A stretch of 64,000 bases of DNA from Acinetobacter schindleri CIP 107287 (GCF_000368625.1 NZ_KB849574.1:558001-622000), one strand, 5' to 3'; positions 8,376-17,979 are shown, numbered from the stretch's first letter. Notes: generated by a model from the sequence alone, not told the origin. Numbers and translations: made by a program.

Positions 8376-9098
8376 ATGTATAAGTCTTTAGCTGCTATCA
8401 CCCTGACTGCTTTGAGTCCTCTTTGTTTTTCAGATACCCCCTTTCAACAGGAATTACGAGCTGGCTGTGCCAAGGTCAAAAGCTATGCAGCCACTGGTAA
8501 GCAATTCTATGATCAGAAACAGTATGCCAAGGCCGTTGAACAGTTTGAACAACAGGCAGCATGGTCAAGCTTTTGCAGTATAAATGTAGAAGATGGCGGC
8601 ATTGCTTTTACCGAGCACGCAATTAGTACTGCGTTTAATAATGTTGGCCTGAGTTATGCCAAACTAGGCAAACCGCAATGGGCACGTGCCTGGTTTTCTG
8701 TCTATCCTGACGCTAAAAACAGCCAGTTCAACTTGAAACAGCTTCCTGCCCCAAAGCAAAGTTCTCACCTGTCTGGAAAATATGTACGTTACGCGGGTTT
8801 TGGGCAATGGAATACTATTGAAGTGAAACGTACTGCAAAGTCCTATGCAATAGAATTTAATGGCTTATATATGGGAATTCGCAGTCTGATTTATGGACCA
8901 AATATCGGTGAATTCCAGACCACCATGCCATTTAATAAAACTCAAACCAGCTATCGTGCAAATGACTGTAAAATTGATTTGGATTTTAAATTTGATTCAA
9001 AAGTTGGGCAGCAGCTTCATGTAAAAGAAACTAACATCATGAGTTGTGGTTTTGGTCATAATGTGTCGGCGAGTGGAGTTTATTTGAAAGTTGAATAA
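8376..9098 (+). CDS. Exported protein of unknown function with TPR-like helices
   Basis: 240 residues. The N-terminus has a short signal peptide with likely cleavage after the PLCFS segment. Residues about 35-115 are helical and resemble a degenerate TPR: a DQKQYAKAVEQFEQQA repeat, then NNVGLSYAKLGKPQWA. The C-terminal half, from about residue 125, looks like a beta-rich domain containing several cysteines. I do not recognise the family. It stands alone between allA and a PLD-like gene and has no obvious pathway link. Confidence 0.7.
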   Translation: MYKSLAAITLTALSPLCFSDTPFQQELRAGCAKVKSYAATGKQFYDQKQYAKAVEQFEQQAAWSSFCSINVEDGGIAFTEHAISTAFNNVGLSYAKLGKPQWARAWFSVYPDAKNSQFNLKQLPAPKQSSHLSGKYVRYAGFGQWNTIEVKRTAKSYAIEFNGLYMGIRSLIYGPNIGEFQTTMPFNKTQTSYRANDCKIDLDFKFDSKVGQQLHVKETNIMSCGFGHNVSASGVYLKVE

Positions 9099-9165
9099 AT
9101 CTTCAATTTTATAAAAATTATCATTTAATATACCGCAGACAATAAAAATAGATTAGAGGGAAACG

Positions 9166-9870
9166 ATGGCAAAATTTTTAAATACCAGCGCAACGAATTT
9201 CTTCCTGGAAGAGCTGATTAAGAGTGCAAAAGAACGTTTAATCCTGATTAGTCCATACTTGCGTTTGAATGATCGAATTAAAGAATTATTAGAAGATAAA
9301 GACCGGCTAAAAATTGATATTCGTATCGTATATGGGAAGAGCGATCTACATCCAGAAGAGATTAAATGGCTGCAAAAACTTGATTATGTCCGTCTTAGTT
9401 TCTGTAAGAACCTACATGCTAAATGCTATCTCAATGAGTCTGAATGTATTATCTCAAGCTTAAATCTCTATGAGTTTAGCCAGGTCAATAATAATGAGAT
9501 GGGCATTTTGGTTCGCAAATACGAAGATGATATTGTCTTTAAAGAAGCCTACGAGGAAGCTCAGCGGATTATACGTATCAGTGAAGAAGTCCGAATTAGT
9601 CTAGATGAAGTAAAAAATGAATCTGGTTCTAAAGAAACTGAGATAGATGAAGAAAGTAATACTTTTTCTAGACTTACCACGTCTAAACTCGCTGCAAAGC
9701 ACAAAATTAAAACAGCTGATTTGCTCGATAAGATGACAGAGAAAGGTTTTCTAAAACTCAATGAAAGTGGTAAACACCTTCTAACTGAGCAAGGAAAAGA
9801 AATTGGTGGTGAGTTTAGACCAAGTCAGTATGGCGGCTATTTCCTCTGGAATGAAAATACCGAGATCTAA
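9166..9870 (+). CDS. Phospholipase D-like protein with C-terminal winged-helix-like region
   Basis: 234 residues, no signal peptide. Residues about 1-145 match a single PLD-like domain; the catalytic segment is HAKCYLNE (residues near 85-92), followed by SSLNLYEFSQVNNNE in the SxN position. The usual HxK-x4-D aspartate is glutamate. A single HKD suggests that a dimer forms the active site. Residues about 145-165 are acidic and linker-like; 165-234 (TTSKLAAKHKIKTADLLDKM onward) look like a winged helix that could bind nucleic acid. The family includes nucleases and phospholipases; I cannot choose. GAGGGAAA provides the ribosome site. Confidence 0.7.
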   Translation: MAKFLNTSATNFFLEELIKSAKERLILISPYLRLNDRIKELLEDKDRLKIDIRIVYGKSDLHPEEIKWLQKLDYVRLSFCKNLHAKCYLNESECIISSLNLYEFSQVNNNEMGILVRKYEDDIVFKEAYEEAQRIIRISEEVRISLDEVKNESGSKETEIDEESNTFSRLTTSKLAAKHKIKTADLLDKMTEKGFLKLNESGKHLLTEQGKEIGGEFRPSQYGGYFLWNENTEI

Positions 9871-9887
9871 ATAAAAATTTTAAGTCT

Positions 9888-9920
9888 CCTCTCCTTCTAG
9901 GAGAGGGTTAGGGTGAGGTC
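9888..9920. repeat. Dispersed-type palindrome, possibly a bidirectional terminator
   Basis: CCTCTCCT (9888-9895), TCT, AGGAGAGG (9899-9906), then GGTTAGGGTGAGGTC. This resembles the short intergenic repeat with a CCTCACCCTAACCC core seen in many gammaproteobacterial genomes. It sits between two convergent genes. Confidence 0.55.
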
Positions 9921-9955
9921 GTAAATCCTCCAAAGATTCCTATACTAAGGGAAAA

Positions 9956-10876
9956 CTAAGCCACTGCCTGATTCTGACAAGCTGACATGACATGCAATAC
10001 CGCAGCCGTCCGTGTTTCTACATAGAGCTTTTCAAAGACATGCTCAAGATGCTTGTTCACCGTCCGCGGGCTGAGCTGTAAGATCTCGGCAATATCCCGG
10101 TTGGTCTTCCCCATCGTGACCCAATGCATCACTTCTGCTTCACGCGGCGTCAGGTTGGGACAGGCGTGCGCGATTTCCTCTGCGCTCGGCATTTGGGTCT
10201 GCTCTTTCAACTGCACCAATACATGTTTAGAGATATGCCCTGCATACAGTTTGGTGAGCAGGTTAAGCTGTAACTGCTGATGGCCATGACCGTACTGACC
10301 ATGCAGTAAGTGTGCTTGATCTGGCTGCTTGAGCAAGTCCTGTAGCCACTGATTCAAACTGGACTGAAAATACTGTACATCCACCTGATGATTTTTCAGT
10401 AATTCACTGACGATGGGGGTCTGCCAGATAATTTCACCTTCCAGATTCAACGATAGAATCGCACTGCCGGTTGCATCCAGCATTTGTCGCTGCTGATGCA
10501 TCAGACGCGCCTGCAATAAATGAGTTTTTACCCGCGCCCGAACTTCATCAATATTTAAAGGCTTGGTGACATAGTCTACCCCACCGACCTGAAAGCCTTT
10601 GAGGATATGTTCGGTTTCTGTCAGCCCGGTCATAAAGATCACCGGAATATGTTCAGTCACTGGACTGGCTTTAAGCTGAGTGCAGGTTTCAAAACCATCC
10701 ATCTCCGGCATACTGCCATCAAGCAGGATCATGTCAGGCTGAATGCGATGCGCAATTTCAATTGCATCAAATCCATTGGTCGCCACAAGTACCTGATAGC
10801 CAGCCTGATCCAGGCTCTCATGCAACAGACTTAGATTTTCAGGTATATCATCCACAATCAAAATACTTTCCAACAT
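9956..10876 (-). CDS. LuxR/FixJ-type response regulator of the amide cluster
   Basis: 306 residues. The N-terminal receiver domain has the acidic pair (VDD), phospho-acceptor aspartate in ILLDGSMPEMDG (about D53) and the conserved lysine in TKPLN. A middle PAS-like linker follows. The C-terminal LuxR helix-turn-helix begins at LTPREAEVMHW, with GKTNRDIAEILQLSPRTVNKHL as its core. AAGG five bases before the ATG at 10876 supports that start over the in-frame GTG at 10882. It is 13 bases downstream of the permease-fused kinase and almost certainly its partner. It is the prime candidate to bind the ATACG-N8-CGTAT palindromes before urtA and amiE. Confidence 0.88.
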   Translation of the reverse strand: MLESILIVDDIPENLSLLHESLDQAGYQVLVATNGFDAIEIAHRIQPDMILLDGSMPEMDGFETCTQLKASPVTEHIPVIFMTGLTETEHILKGFQVGGVDYVTKPLNIDEVRARVKTHLLQARLMHQQRQMLDATGSAILSLNLEGEIIWQTPIVSELLKNHQVDVQYFQSSLNQWLQDLLKQPDQAHLLHGQYGHGHQQLQLNLLTKLYAGHISKHVLVQLKEQTQMPSAEEIAHACPNLTPREAEVMHWVTMGKTNRDIAEILQLSPRTVNKHLEHVFEKLYVETRTAAVLHVMSACQNQAVA

Positions 10877-10889
10877 GTCCACCTTACCC

Positions 10890-13800
10890 CTACTTCAGCA
10901 CATCTGCATGCTCATGAAGTCGCTGAATTGCTCTTTTAAAATCAAATTGTTTTAAATCCTGCTCAATCTGATGCCATATATCGTTATATTGTTCAAAGTG
11001 CTGGCCACATTCATGCAGTACATCTTTTGCCCCCCGGATAAAACCAATACTTAAATGCTGTTCCAGCTGAATGACCACCTCTGCCACGCTCAACAATGGA
11101 ATGGATGGGTTCAATTCATTTCTGCTTTCAACCACAACCGTGGAGATCTGTACTTTCTGGTCAGAAGGCTGTTCTTGTTCTTGTTCTGGCTGCTGCTCAT
11201 GCTGATGAAGCCAGCTTAAGCCCAGCTTATCGCCAATCTTGTTTAATAATAAATTGAGATCGACCGGTTTTACTAAAAAGTCTTCATTCAATACATCCGT
11301 TTCCGGATTAATCATCCGCTCATTGGCATCTGCGGAAATAATAATAATCGGTACATTGGTGATTTTATTCTGACGCAGCAATTTCGCCGTTTCCCAGCCG
11401 CCCAGTAAAGGCATACTTAAATCCATCAAAATCAGATCAGGATTAAATTCTGGAACCTGACGCAAACAGGCTAAACCAGATTCTGCCTCTTCTAAAATAA
11501 AACCTAAGGGTTTAAGAAAATTCAGAACCAGGCCACGGTCGGTCGCTTCATTGTCAACCACCAGTATTTTACGGCGTTCTCCGGTATAACCGGTTACAGT
11601 ATTAGAGGCAACGTCAGCGATCGGATGGATCAGGGATTTAGAAGGCAAATACAGTTTTATTTTAAACACTGAACCCTGTTTTAATTGGCTGCTCAGGGTC
11701 AGCTCGCCACCAAGAATATCAACCAGAAGTTTTACGATCGGCAGCCCTAAACCCGTGCCGGCAAAACTGCCCTGTACCACATTACGACCACGCTCAAAAG
11801 GCTGGAATATCCGCTCAACATCCGACTCAGCAATCCCACAACCGGTATCCTGAATTTCAAAATAAGCAGTTTGAAAACGGTAATCGACCTTAAATTTGAC
11901 TCCCCCCTCCAGGGTAAATTTCAAAGCATTACCCAGCAAATTAATCAGTATCTGTTCCAGACGTTTTTTATCAATACGGACATACTGTGGAATCTTGCTA
12001 CTGATCTCCACATCAAAGTTCAGCTGCTTTTGGGCAAACTGTGGCTCGAACATATGCACAATCTGTTTAAGAAATTTTGGCAGGTCGATATTGGAATTTT
12101 CCAAAGAAATCTTGCCAGTTTCAATCCGTGCCAAATCCAGCAGACCATCAATTAGAGAAGTCAGATGCTGACCGCTCCGGCTAATCACGCCCAGGGCAGA
12201 TTCGCCCTGTTCAGACAGTTTTTCCTGTTTCTGCAGTAGCTGGCTATAACCGAGAATACTGTTCAACGGCGTGCGTAATTCATGACTGATACCAATTACA
12301 TAACGGCTTTTGGCTTCATTGGCTTTTTCTGCCTGAATGCGGGCATCCTGTAACTGGCGATCGGTAATTTTATGCGCTTCAATCTCATCCATCAGCAGTT
12401 GGGTCTGGGTATTGCTTTCCAATTGCGCCTGACGTCGACTTTCATCATTCAGCACTAACCACCAGGCGGCTACACACAGTAGCAGGAACAGTACGGCATA
12501 GATTTTGACGAACAGCATTGTCAGCGCATCCTGCTGCTGTGACAAAGCGCCCAGGCTGGCAGACTCCTGTAAATAAATCAGGCTCAGACTGACTGCCAGC
12601 ACCACGCCCAAGACAAAAATCAGCAGGATATACAGACTTAAACGGGTATTAATATGTTGTACCCAGTATTTCGGCAGGAACCAGGCCGCAAAAACTCTGA
12701 GCTGTGAAGACCAGCGTGCATGCGGCTTACACAGGTCATGACAACGTGCTTCAAGCGTGCAGCACAGAGAACAGATCTGACTGCTATAGGCTGGACAACT
12801 GGCCATGTCTGCAGTTTCATAATCATGCTCACAGACTACACAGGTTTGGGTTTCGAGCAGCTCCAACTCAGGCTTTTCTTGACGTGCCAAGTAATATTTA
12901 CCTTTGGTAAACCAAGCAATTAGCGGTACACATAACATCGCCGTACCGAGTGCAATAAAACCGGCCAAGGATCGGGCAATCTCTCCAAAAACGCCCCAGT
13001 AACACAGCATGGATAAGACCGATGCAATGATCAAGCTACCGACTCCAACCGGATTAATGTCATATAGATAGGCTCGTCGAAATTCAATTCCTTTTGGACT
13101 CAGTCCCAGTGGTTTACAGATCACCAGATCCGCAACAATGGCACCGATCCAAGCAAGGGCCACATTACTATATAAGCCAAGGACACGCTCCACCGCATGG
13201 ATTACCCCAAGTTCCATCAACAGCAAAGCGATAAAGATATTGAATACCAGCCAGACTACGCGCCCTGGATGGCTATGCGTCAGACGCGCAAAAAAGTTCG
13301 ACCAAGCCAATGACCCTGCATAGGCATTGGTAACATTAATCTTGATCTGAGCGACGCAGACAAATAAAACCGTCAGAAATAAAGCGATCCCGGGATGATT
13401 GACCACCTGTTGATAAGCAATCCAGTACAGATAATTGGGGTTACTCAGTTCGGAATCAGCAACCAGATACTGCATTGCCAGCGCCATGAGCAGCATACCC
13501 ATGAATATCTTAATAAATCCGCCTAGAATCCAGGCCGGTCCACCTAAAAAGACTGCCCAATTCCATTTACGCTGAATATGTTTTTTATCGGGTAAAAACC
13601 GCAGATAATCCGCCTGTTCTCCGATCTGGGTGATCAGGGCAAAGAGCACCGTGCAGGATGCACCAAAAAAAGACAGATTAAAGGCAGCGCTCTGACTTTT
13701 TGCGCCCTCAATCAATGCAAGATTACTGATCAAATCAGGTTGCTTCACCAAGACAAAGCACCATGGTAATAGAAGCAGAAATAACCAGAGTGGTTGAGTG

Positions 13801-14351
13801 ATGGCCTGCACCTTATTGATGAAGCCAATACCTTTGACCACCAATGGCAAAATCACCAGTGCTGAAATCAGGTAGCCAATACTCAGGGGTATCCCTAAGC
13901 CTAGCTCCAATGCCAGCGCCATGATGGCGGCTTCAAAGGCGAGAAAGATAAAGGTGAAACTGGCATAGATGACCGAGGTAATGGAGGAACCAATATAGCC
14001 AAATCCGGCACCACGGGTCAGTAAATCAATATCGACATTATAACGGGCAGCATAATAACCAATCGGCCAGCTGGTCAGGAAAATGATAATCGCCACAACC
14101 ACCAGTGCCCAGAAAGCATTACTGAAACCGTATTGCCAGAGCATGGTGGCCCCAAGTGCCTCCATTGCCAGGAAACTGACGGCTGCAAGCGCCGTGTTGG
14201 TCACTGTCCATAGTGACCATTTCCGGACGGATTTAGGCGCATAGCGCAGGGCGTAATCCTCAATACTTTCATCGACCACCCAGGTATTGTATTTACGCCG
14301 GGTATGAATGACGCGCTGCGGTGCCTGACTGGTATTGGCTGTTGGGTCCAT
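10890..14351 (-). CDS. Hybrid sensor kinase with NCS1-permease sensor half and Cys-rich module
   Basis: About 1153 residues. Residues 30-490 form an intact-looking NCS1 (cytosine/purine permease) transporter with around 12 membrane spans. Residues 504-541 hold eight cysteines (CVVC, then CP, then CSLCC, C, C), likely a metal or Fe-S site. Two more spans follow (about 570-595 and 615-635), then a coiled coil, HisKA with SHELRTP (H about 690), HATPase with NALKF and GTGLGLPIV, and a receiver domain with D about 977 in LMDLSMP. The last 100 residues are Gln-rich then helical, without a clear Hpt histidine. The ATG at 14351 replaces a TTG reading at 14360. It is divergent from urtA and followed by its regulator. 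The permease half may sense its ligand, transport it, or both. Confidence 0.9.
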   Translation of the reverse strand: MDPTANTSQAPQRVIHTRRKYNTWVVDESIEDYALRYAPKSVRKWSLWTVTNTALAAVSFLAMEALGATMLWQYGFSNAFWALVVVAIIIFLTSWPIGYYAARYNVDIDLLTRGAGFGYIGSSITSVIYASFTFIFLAFEAAIMALALELGLGIPLSIGYLISALVILPLVVKGIGFINKVQAITQPLWLFLLLLPWCFVLVKQPDLISNLALIEGAKSQSAAFNLSFFGASCTVLFALITQIGEQADYLRFLPDKKHIQRKWNWAVFLGGPAWILGGFIKIFMGMLLMALAMQYLVADSELSNPNYLYWIAYQQVVNHPGIALFLTVLFVCVAQIKINVTNAYAGSLAWSNFFARLTHSHPGRVVWLVFNIFIALLLMELGVIHAVERVLGLYSNVALAWIGAIVADLVICKPLGLSPKGIEFRRAYLYDINPVGVGSLIIASVLSMLCYWGVFGEIARSLAGFIALGTAMLCVPLIAWFTKGKYYLARQEKPELELLETQTCVVCEHDYETADMASCPAYSSQICSLCCTLEARCHDLCKPHARWSSQLRVFAAWFLPKYWVQHINTRLSLYILLIFVLGVVLAVSLSLIYLQESASLGALSQQQDALTMLFVKIYAVLFLLLCVAAWWLVLNDESRRQAQLESNTQTQLLMDEIEAHKITDRQLQDARIQAEKANEAKSRYVIGISHELRTPLNSILGYSQLLQKQEKLSEQGESALGVISRSGQHLTSLIDGLLDLARIETGKISLENSNIDLPKFLKQIVHMFEPQFAQKQLNFDVEISSKIPQYVRIDKKRLEQILINLLGNALKFTLEGGVKFKVDYRFQTAYFEIQDTGCGIAESDVERIFQPFERGRNVVQGSFAGTGLGLPIVKLLVDILGGELTLSSQLKQGSVFKIKLYLPSKSLIHPIADVASNTVTGYTGERRKILVVDNEATDRGLVLNFLKPLGFILEEAESGLACLRQVPEFNPDLILMDLSMPLLGGWETAKLLRQNKITNVPIIIISADANERMINPETDVLNEDFLVKPVDLNLLLNKIGDKLGLSWLHQHEQQPEQEQEQPSDQKVQISTVVVESRNELNPSIPLLSVAEVVIQLEQHLSIGFIRGAKDVLHECGQHFEQYNDIWHQIEQDLKQFDFKRAIQRLHEHADVLK

Positions 14352-14438
14352 ACAGATCAAATCAAGCTAAATATCTGCTCTTAAAAGCAATAACTATGCC
14401 CAGCCTATCAGTATCTAAAAATAATCCGACTGAAGGTT

Positions 14439-14460
14439 ATATACGTAAAGTGACGTATAT
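14439..14460. promoter_or_regulatory. Palindromic operator candidate, urtA/kinase intergenic region
   Basis: Perfect inverted repeat ATATACGT (14439-14446), six bases, ACGTATAT (14453-14460). Its core, ATACG (14441-14445)-N8-CGTAT (14454-14458), recurs before amiE at 19597-19614. It lies about 95 bases before the urtA start and about 88 before the kinase start, suitable for controlling either. Confidence 0.65.
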
Positions 14461-14555
14461 GCTCATTTTTTAACTCCCCTTAGGCTTAGTTCCATACCAA
14501 GCGCAAACCAATGATTAAGCGCATCAGCACATCTAATTCTATAGGGGAACCCGAC

Positions 14556-15794
14556 ATGAGCTTGAAATCAAAAGTGAAGACATCTGGATTACTGGCAGGT
14601 TTACTTGCTGTTCCATTCCTGCTGGCACCAGCACTGACCAATGCCAGCGTACCTGCAACAGCAAAGGTCAATACCACCAAACTTAAAGTCGATGACAAGT
14701 TTGTGTATGTAGGGCAGCTACATTCAGCAACCGGTACCATGGCAATTTCTGAAACCGGTTCGATTCAGGCAGAACGTCTGGCCATTGAACAGATCAATAA
14801 ACAGGGCGGTGTTCTCGGTCGACAGATCAAAATTATTCAGGAAGATGGTGCTTCTGACTGGCCAACCTTTGCAGAAAAAGCACGTAAACTGTCTGAAAAA
14901 GACCGTGTTGCTGCAATTTTCGGTTGCTGGACTTCAGCCTCTCGTAAAGCCGTATTGCCGATTATTGAACGCAACAACTCTCTACTTTATTACCCAACCT
15001 TCTATGAAGGCTTAGAACAATCTAAAAACGTGATCTACACCGGTCAGGAAGCAACTCAACAGGTACTTGAAGCACTGAACTGGCTGGCAAAAGAGAAAAA
15101 AGCCAAAACCTTCTATCTGATTGGTTCTGACTACATCTGGCCGCGTACCACCATGAAAATTGCCCGTACCCACATCGAGAAAGTACTGAAAGGTAAAGTG
15201 GTTGGCGAAGAATACTATCCATTGGGCCATACCCAATTCGGTTCCCTCATCAACAAAACCAAACTGCGTAAACCAGATGCCATCTTTGCAGCAGTCGTGG
15301 GCGGTTCAAACGTATCCTTCTACAAACAAATGAAAGCTGCGGGCGTAACAGGCGACAAACAGACACTGCTTACCCTTTCAGTGACTGAAGATGAATTGCT
15401 GGGGATTGGCGGCGAAAACATGAAGGGCTTCTACTCTTCAATGAAATATTTCCAAAGCCTGAATAACCCCAATAATGCTGCATTCGTAAAAGCCTTTAAA
15501 GCGAAATATGGCCCTAAAGCGGTGGTAGGTGACGTAACACAAGCAGCCTACCTTGGTCCATGGTTATGGAAAGCCGCAGTTGAAAAAGCCGGTAGCTTCG
15601 ATGTCGCGAAAGTGACTGCCGCATCTAAAGGCCTAGAAATGAAAACTGCACCTGAAGGCTATGTAAAAATTGACCCGAACCACCATTTATGGAGCAAATC
15701 ACGTATTGGTCAAGTGCAACCAAATGGTCAGTTCAAAGTTGTTTACGAGTCTAAAGGTCTAATCAAACCAAACCCATTCCCTAAAGGTTACTGA
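14556..15794 (+). CDS. urtA: Urea/short-chain-amide ABC transporter, substrate-binding protein
   Basis: 412 residues from the ATG at 14556, chosen because AGGGGAA lies seven bases upstream. A signal peptide spans roughly the first 30 residues (hydrophobic LLAGLLAVPFLLAPA, cleavage near TNA-SV); there is no lipobox. The mature protein is a type-I periplasmic binding protein of the UrtA/FmdD/AmiC group (VGQLHSATGTMAISE at the start of the first lobe, FGCWTSASRK in the ligand region). Proteins of this group bind urea, formamide or acetamide. It heads an operon with amidase genes downstream and no urease in view, so amides are at least as likely as urea. Confidence 0.9.
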   Translation: MSLKSKVKTSGLLAGLLAVPFLLAPALTNASVPATAKVNTTKLKVDDKFVYVGQLHSATGTMAISETGSIQAERLAIEQINKQGGVLGRQIKIIQEDGASDWPTFAEKARKLSEKDRVAAIFGCWTSASRKAVLPIIERNNSLLYYPTFYEGLEQSKNVIYTGQEATQQVLEALNWLAKEKKAKTFYLIGSDYIWPRTTMKIARTHIEKVLKGKVVGEEYYPLGHTQFGSLINKTKLRKPDAIFAAVVGGSNVSFYKQMKAAGVTGDKQTLLTLSVTEDELLGIGGENMKGFYSSMKYFQSLNNPNNAAFVKAFKAKYGPKAVVGDVTQAAYLGPWLWKAAVEKAGSFDVAKVTAASKGLEMKTAPEGYVKIDPNHHLWSKSRIGQVQPNGQFKVVYESKGLIKPNPFPKGY

Positions 15795-15808
15795 GTTAAC
15801 AGCCACAT

Positions 15809-15839
15809 GATCAGGGGAAGCCATTCTCCTGATCTTTTT
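15809..15839 (+). terminator. Partial terminator or processing hairpin after urtA
   Basis: GATCAGGGGA (15809-15818) pairs with TCTCCTGATC (15825-15834) with one G-T pair, then five T. Read-through would let the binding protein be made in excess over the membrane genes, as is common in ABC operons. Confidence 0.65.
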
Positions 15840-15876
15840 ATTCCACACAATTTTTTAAAGCTTGGAGGATGATGCG

Positions 15877-16797
15877 ATGGATCTATCATTTGCAGAATTC
15901 GGTGCAATATTTGCCATGCAAGGCTTTAATGGTCTCTCTGTGTTCTGTGTGCTGTTATTGATGGCGCTCGGCCTTGCAATTATCTTTGGGCAAATGGGCG
16001 TAATTAACATGGCACATGGTGAGTTTCTGACCATTGGTGCATATACGACATTTTTCATTTCCACACTGACTGAAAGTTTTTTCCCTCAACTCCTACCTTA
16101 CTATTTCCTGATTGCAATCATTGCAGCCTTCCTCACAGCAGGCATTATCGGTTACATGGTGGAACGGCTCATGATCAGCCGGCTCTATCAACGGCCACTC
16201 GATACACTTCTTGCAACATGGGGCTTGAGCCTCATCATGCAGCAGTTGTTTCGTTCTATTTTCGGCCCTAAGGAAGTCAGCCCGACTCTACCTGACTGGT
16301 TAATGGGTTCTTATCAACCGACGGAAGCCATCGATATTCCAATCAACGGTTTATTCCTGGTGGGCGTCACCCTCTGTGTTACTGCATTTGTCTACTTTCT
16401 GATTTACCGTTCACGCTGGGGTTTACAGCTTCGTGCAACCAACCAGAACCGCTTTATGAGTGGTGCTGTCGGGATCAATACCAAACGTGTTGACAGCTTA
16501 ACCTTTGCCTTGGGTTGTGGGCTTGCAGGTATTGCCGGTGCAGCCTTTACAACCATCGGTTCTACTGGTCCTACAGCCGGTTCTCTGTATATCGTCGATA
16601 CATTCTTAGTCGTGGTCTTCGGCGGCGCTGCAAGCTTGCTTGGCACCGTTGCCTCCGCATTCAGTATCGCGCAAGCACAATCTATTCTGGAATTCTTCCT
16701 TTCTGGTTCTGTCGCTAAAGTCCTCACACTGGCTACAGTCATTATTATCCTGATGCTGCGTCCTCAGGGTCTCTTCTCAATCAAAGTACGTAAATAG
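15877..16797 (+). CDS. urtB: Urea/amide ABC transporter permease UrtB
   Basis: 306 residues from the ATG at 15877 with GGAGGA seven bases before it; the frame could open at a TTG at 15862. It is a LivH-type membrane protein with about eight spans. FGQMGVINMAHGEFL near residue 40 and LRPQGLFSIK at the end are family hallmarks. It pairs with UrtC to form the channel. It lacks the long N-terminal extracytoplasmic domain found in some UrtB proteins. Confidence 0.9.
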   Translation: MDLSFAEFGAIFAMQGFNGLSVFCVLLLMALGLAIIFGQMGVINMAHGEFLTIGAYTTFFISTLTESFFPQLLPYYFLIAIIAAFLTAGIIGYMVERLMISRLYQRPLDTLLATWGLSLIMQQLFRSIFGPKEVSPTLPDWLMGSYQPTEAIDIPINGLFLVGVTLCVTAFVYFLIYRSRWGLQLRATNQNRFMSGAVGINTKRVDSLTFALGCGLAGIAGAAFTTIGSTGPTAGSLYIVDTFLVVVFGGAASLLGTVASAFSIAQAQSILEFFLSGSVAKVLTLATVIIILMLRPQGLFSIKVRK

Positions 16798-16815
16798 GGA
16801 TTCAGGAGAGATATT

Positions 16816-17979
16816 ATGAAGAATCTAATGAATGCCTTTTTAGGCGGTAAAGAAGGTGCGATTGGTCTGGTGATTCTTGCCGTACTGATCCTGCTGGTCA
16901 TGCCAATGTTCCTGGATATTTTCCGTCTGAATCTGATGGGTAAATATCTGACTTTTGCTTTTGTCGCAATCGGCCTGGTTCTGTGCTGGGGACACGGTGG
17001 TATCTTAAGTTTAGGTCAAGGGATTTTCTTTGGCATTGGCGGCTACTGCATGGCCATGTTCCTGAAACTTGAAGCTTCAGACATGCAATCTACAGCAGCG
17101 CAAACCACGCCAGGAATTCCAGACTTTATGGACTGGAACCAGATCACCAGCTTGCCAGGCTTCTGGGAACCTTTCCATAGCTTCGGGTTTACTTTGTTTG
17201 CCATCATCATCATTCCAATCTTGCTTGCCTTCATCATCGGTTTCGCGATGTTTACCCGTCGTGTCGGTGATGTGTACTTCTCGATCATCATGCAAGCCAT
17301 TGTAGCGATCCTGACCATTCTGATTATTGGTCAACAAGGTTTCACTGGCGGCATTAACGGGATTACAGACCTGAAAACCCTGCATGGCTGGGATATCCGT
17401 ACCGATGAAGCCAAATATGTCCTGTACTACATCAATGCCCTGCTGCTCATTGCAGTGATCATGATCAGCCGTTTTGTCCTCAGTTCTAAACTCGGTCGTC
17501 TGCTTTCTGCGATGCGTGACAAAGAAGAACGTGTACGTTTCTCTGGCTATGACGTGGCCATGTATAAAGTATTCATTTTCTGTTTCGCAGCTGTGGTGTC
17601 ATCTATTGGTGGTGCGATGTTTACCCTGCAAGTCGGCTTCATGTCACCAACGATTATCGGCATCGTACCTTCGATTGAAATGGTCATTCTGGCTGCAGTC
17701 GGTGGTCGTCTGTCGCTGATTGGGGCAGTGTATGGTGCTGTTCTGGTGAACCTGGGTAAAACTTACTTCTCTGAAGCCTTTCCTGAAGTATGGTTGTATT
17801 TCCTCGGTGCATTGTTCATCGGTGTGGTCATGTTCTTACCGAATGGCTTAGCGGGTCTGTATGAAAAATATGTTCGTCCATTGTTCCTGAAAAAGAAACC
17901 GATCGACAGCACTTCACCACCGCCAAGTAGTAATCCGGATAAAACGATCGATCCAATTGTAGAAGGAGGCGTGAAATGA
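16816..17979 (+). CDS. urtC: Urea/amide ABC transporter permease UrtC
   Basis: 387 residues, LivM-type permease. GLVLCWGHGGILSLGQGIFFG near residues 55-75 and FLPNGLAGLYEKY near the end are typical. The cytoplasmic tail is extended and Pro/Ser-rich before the stop. The stop overlaps the start of urtD by four bases. It is the partner of UrtB in the same operon. Confidence 0.9.
   Translation: MKNLMNAFLGGKEGAIGLVILAVLILLVMPMFLDIFRLNLMGKYLTFAFVAIGLVLCWGHGGILSLGQGIFFGIGGYCMAMFLKLEASDMQSTAAQTTPGIPDFMDWNQITSLPGFWEPFHSFGFTLFAIIIIPILLAFIIGFAMFTRRVGDVYFSIIMQAIVAILTILIIGQQGFTGGINGITDLKTLHGWDIRTDEAKYVLYYINALLLIAVIMISRFVLSSKLGRLLSAMRDKEERVRFSGYDVAMYKVFIFCFAAVVSSIGGAMFTLQVGFMSPTIIGIVPSIEMVILAAVGGRLSLIGAVYGAVLVNLGKTYFSEAFPEVWLYFLGALFIGVVMFLPNGLAGLYEKYVRPLFLKKKPIDSTSPPPSSNPDKTIDPIVEGGVK

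Noticed and set aside
14461..14555. Sigma-54 promoter before urtA
   Set aside because: No correctly spaced GG-N10-GC pair is present; control here seems to differ from the urate block.
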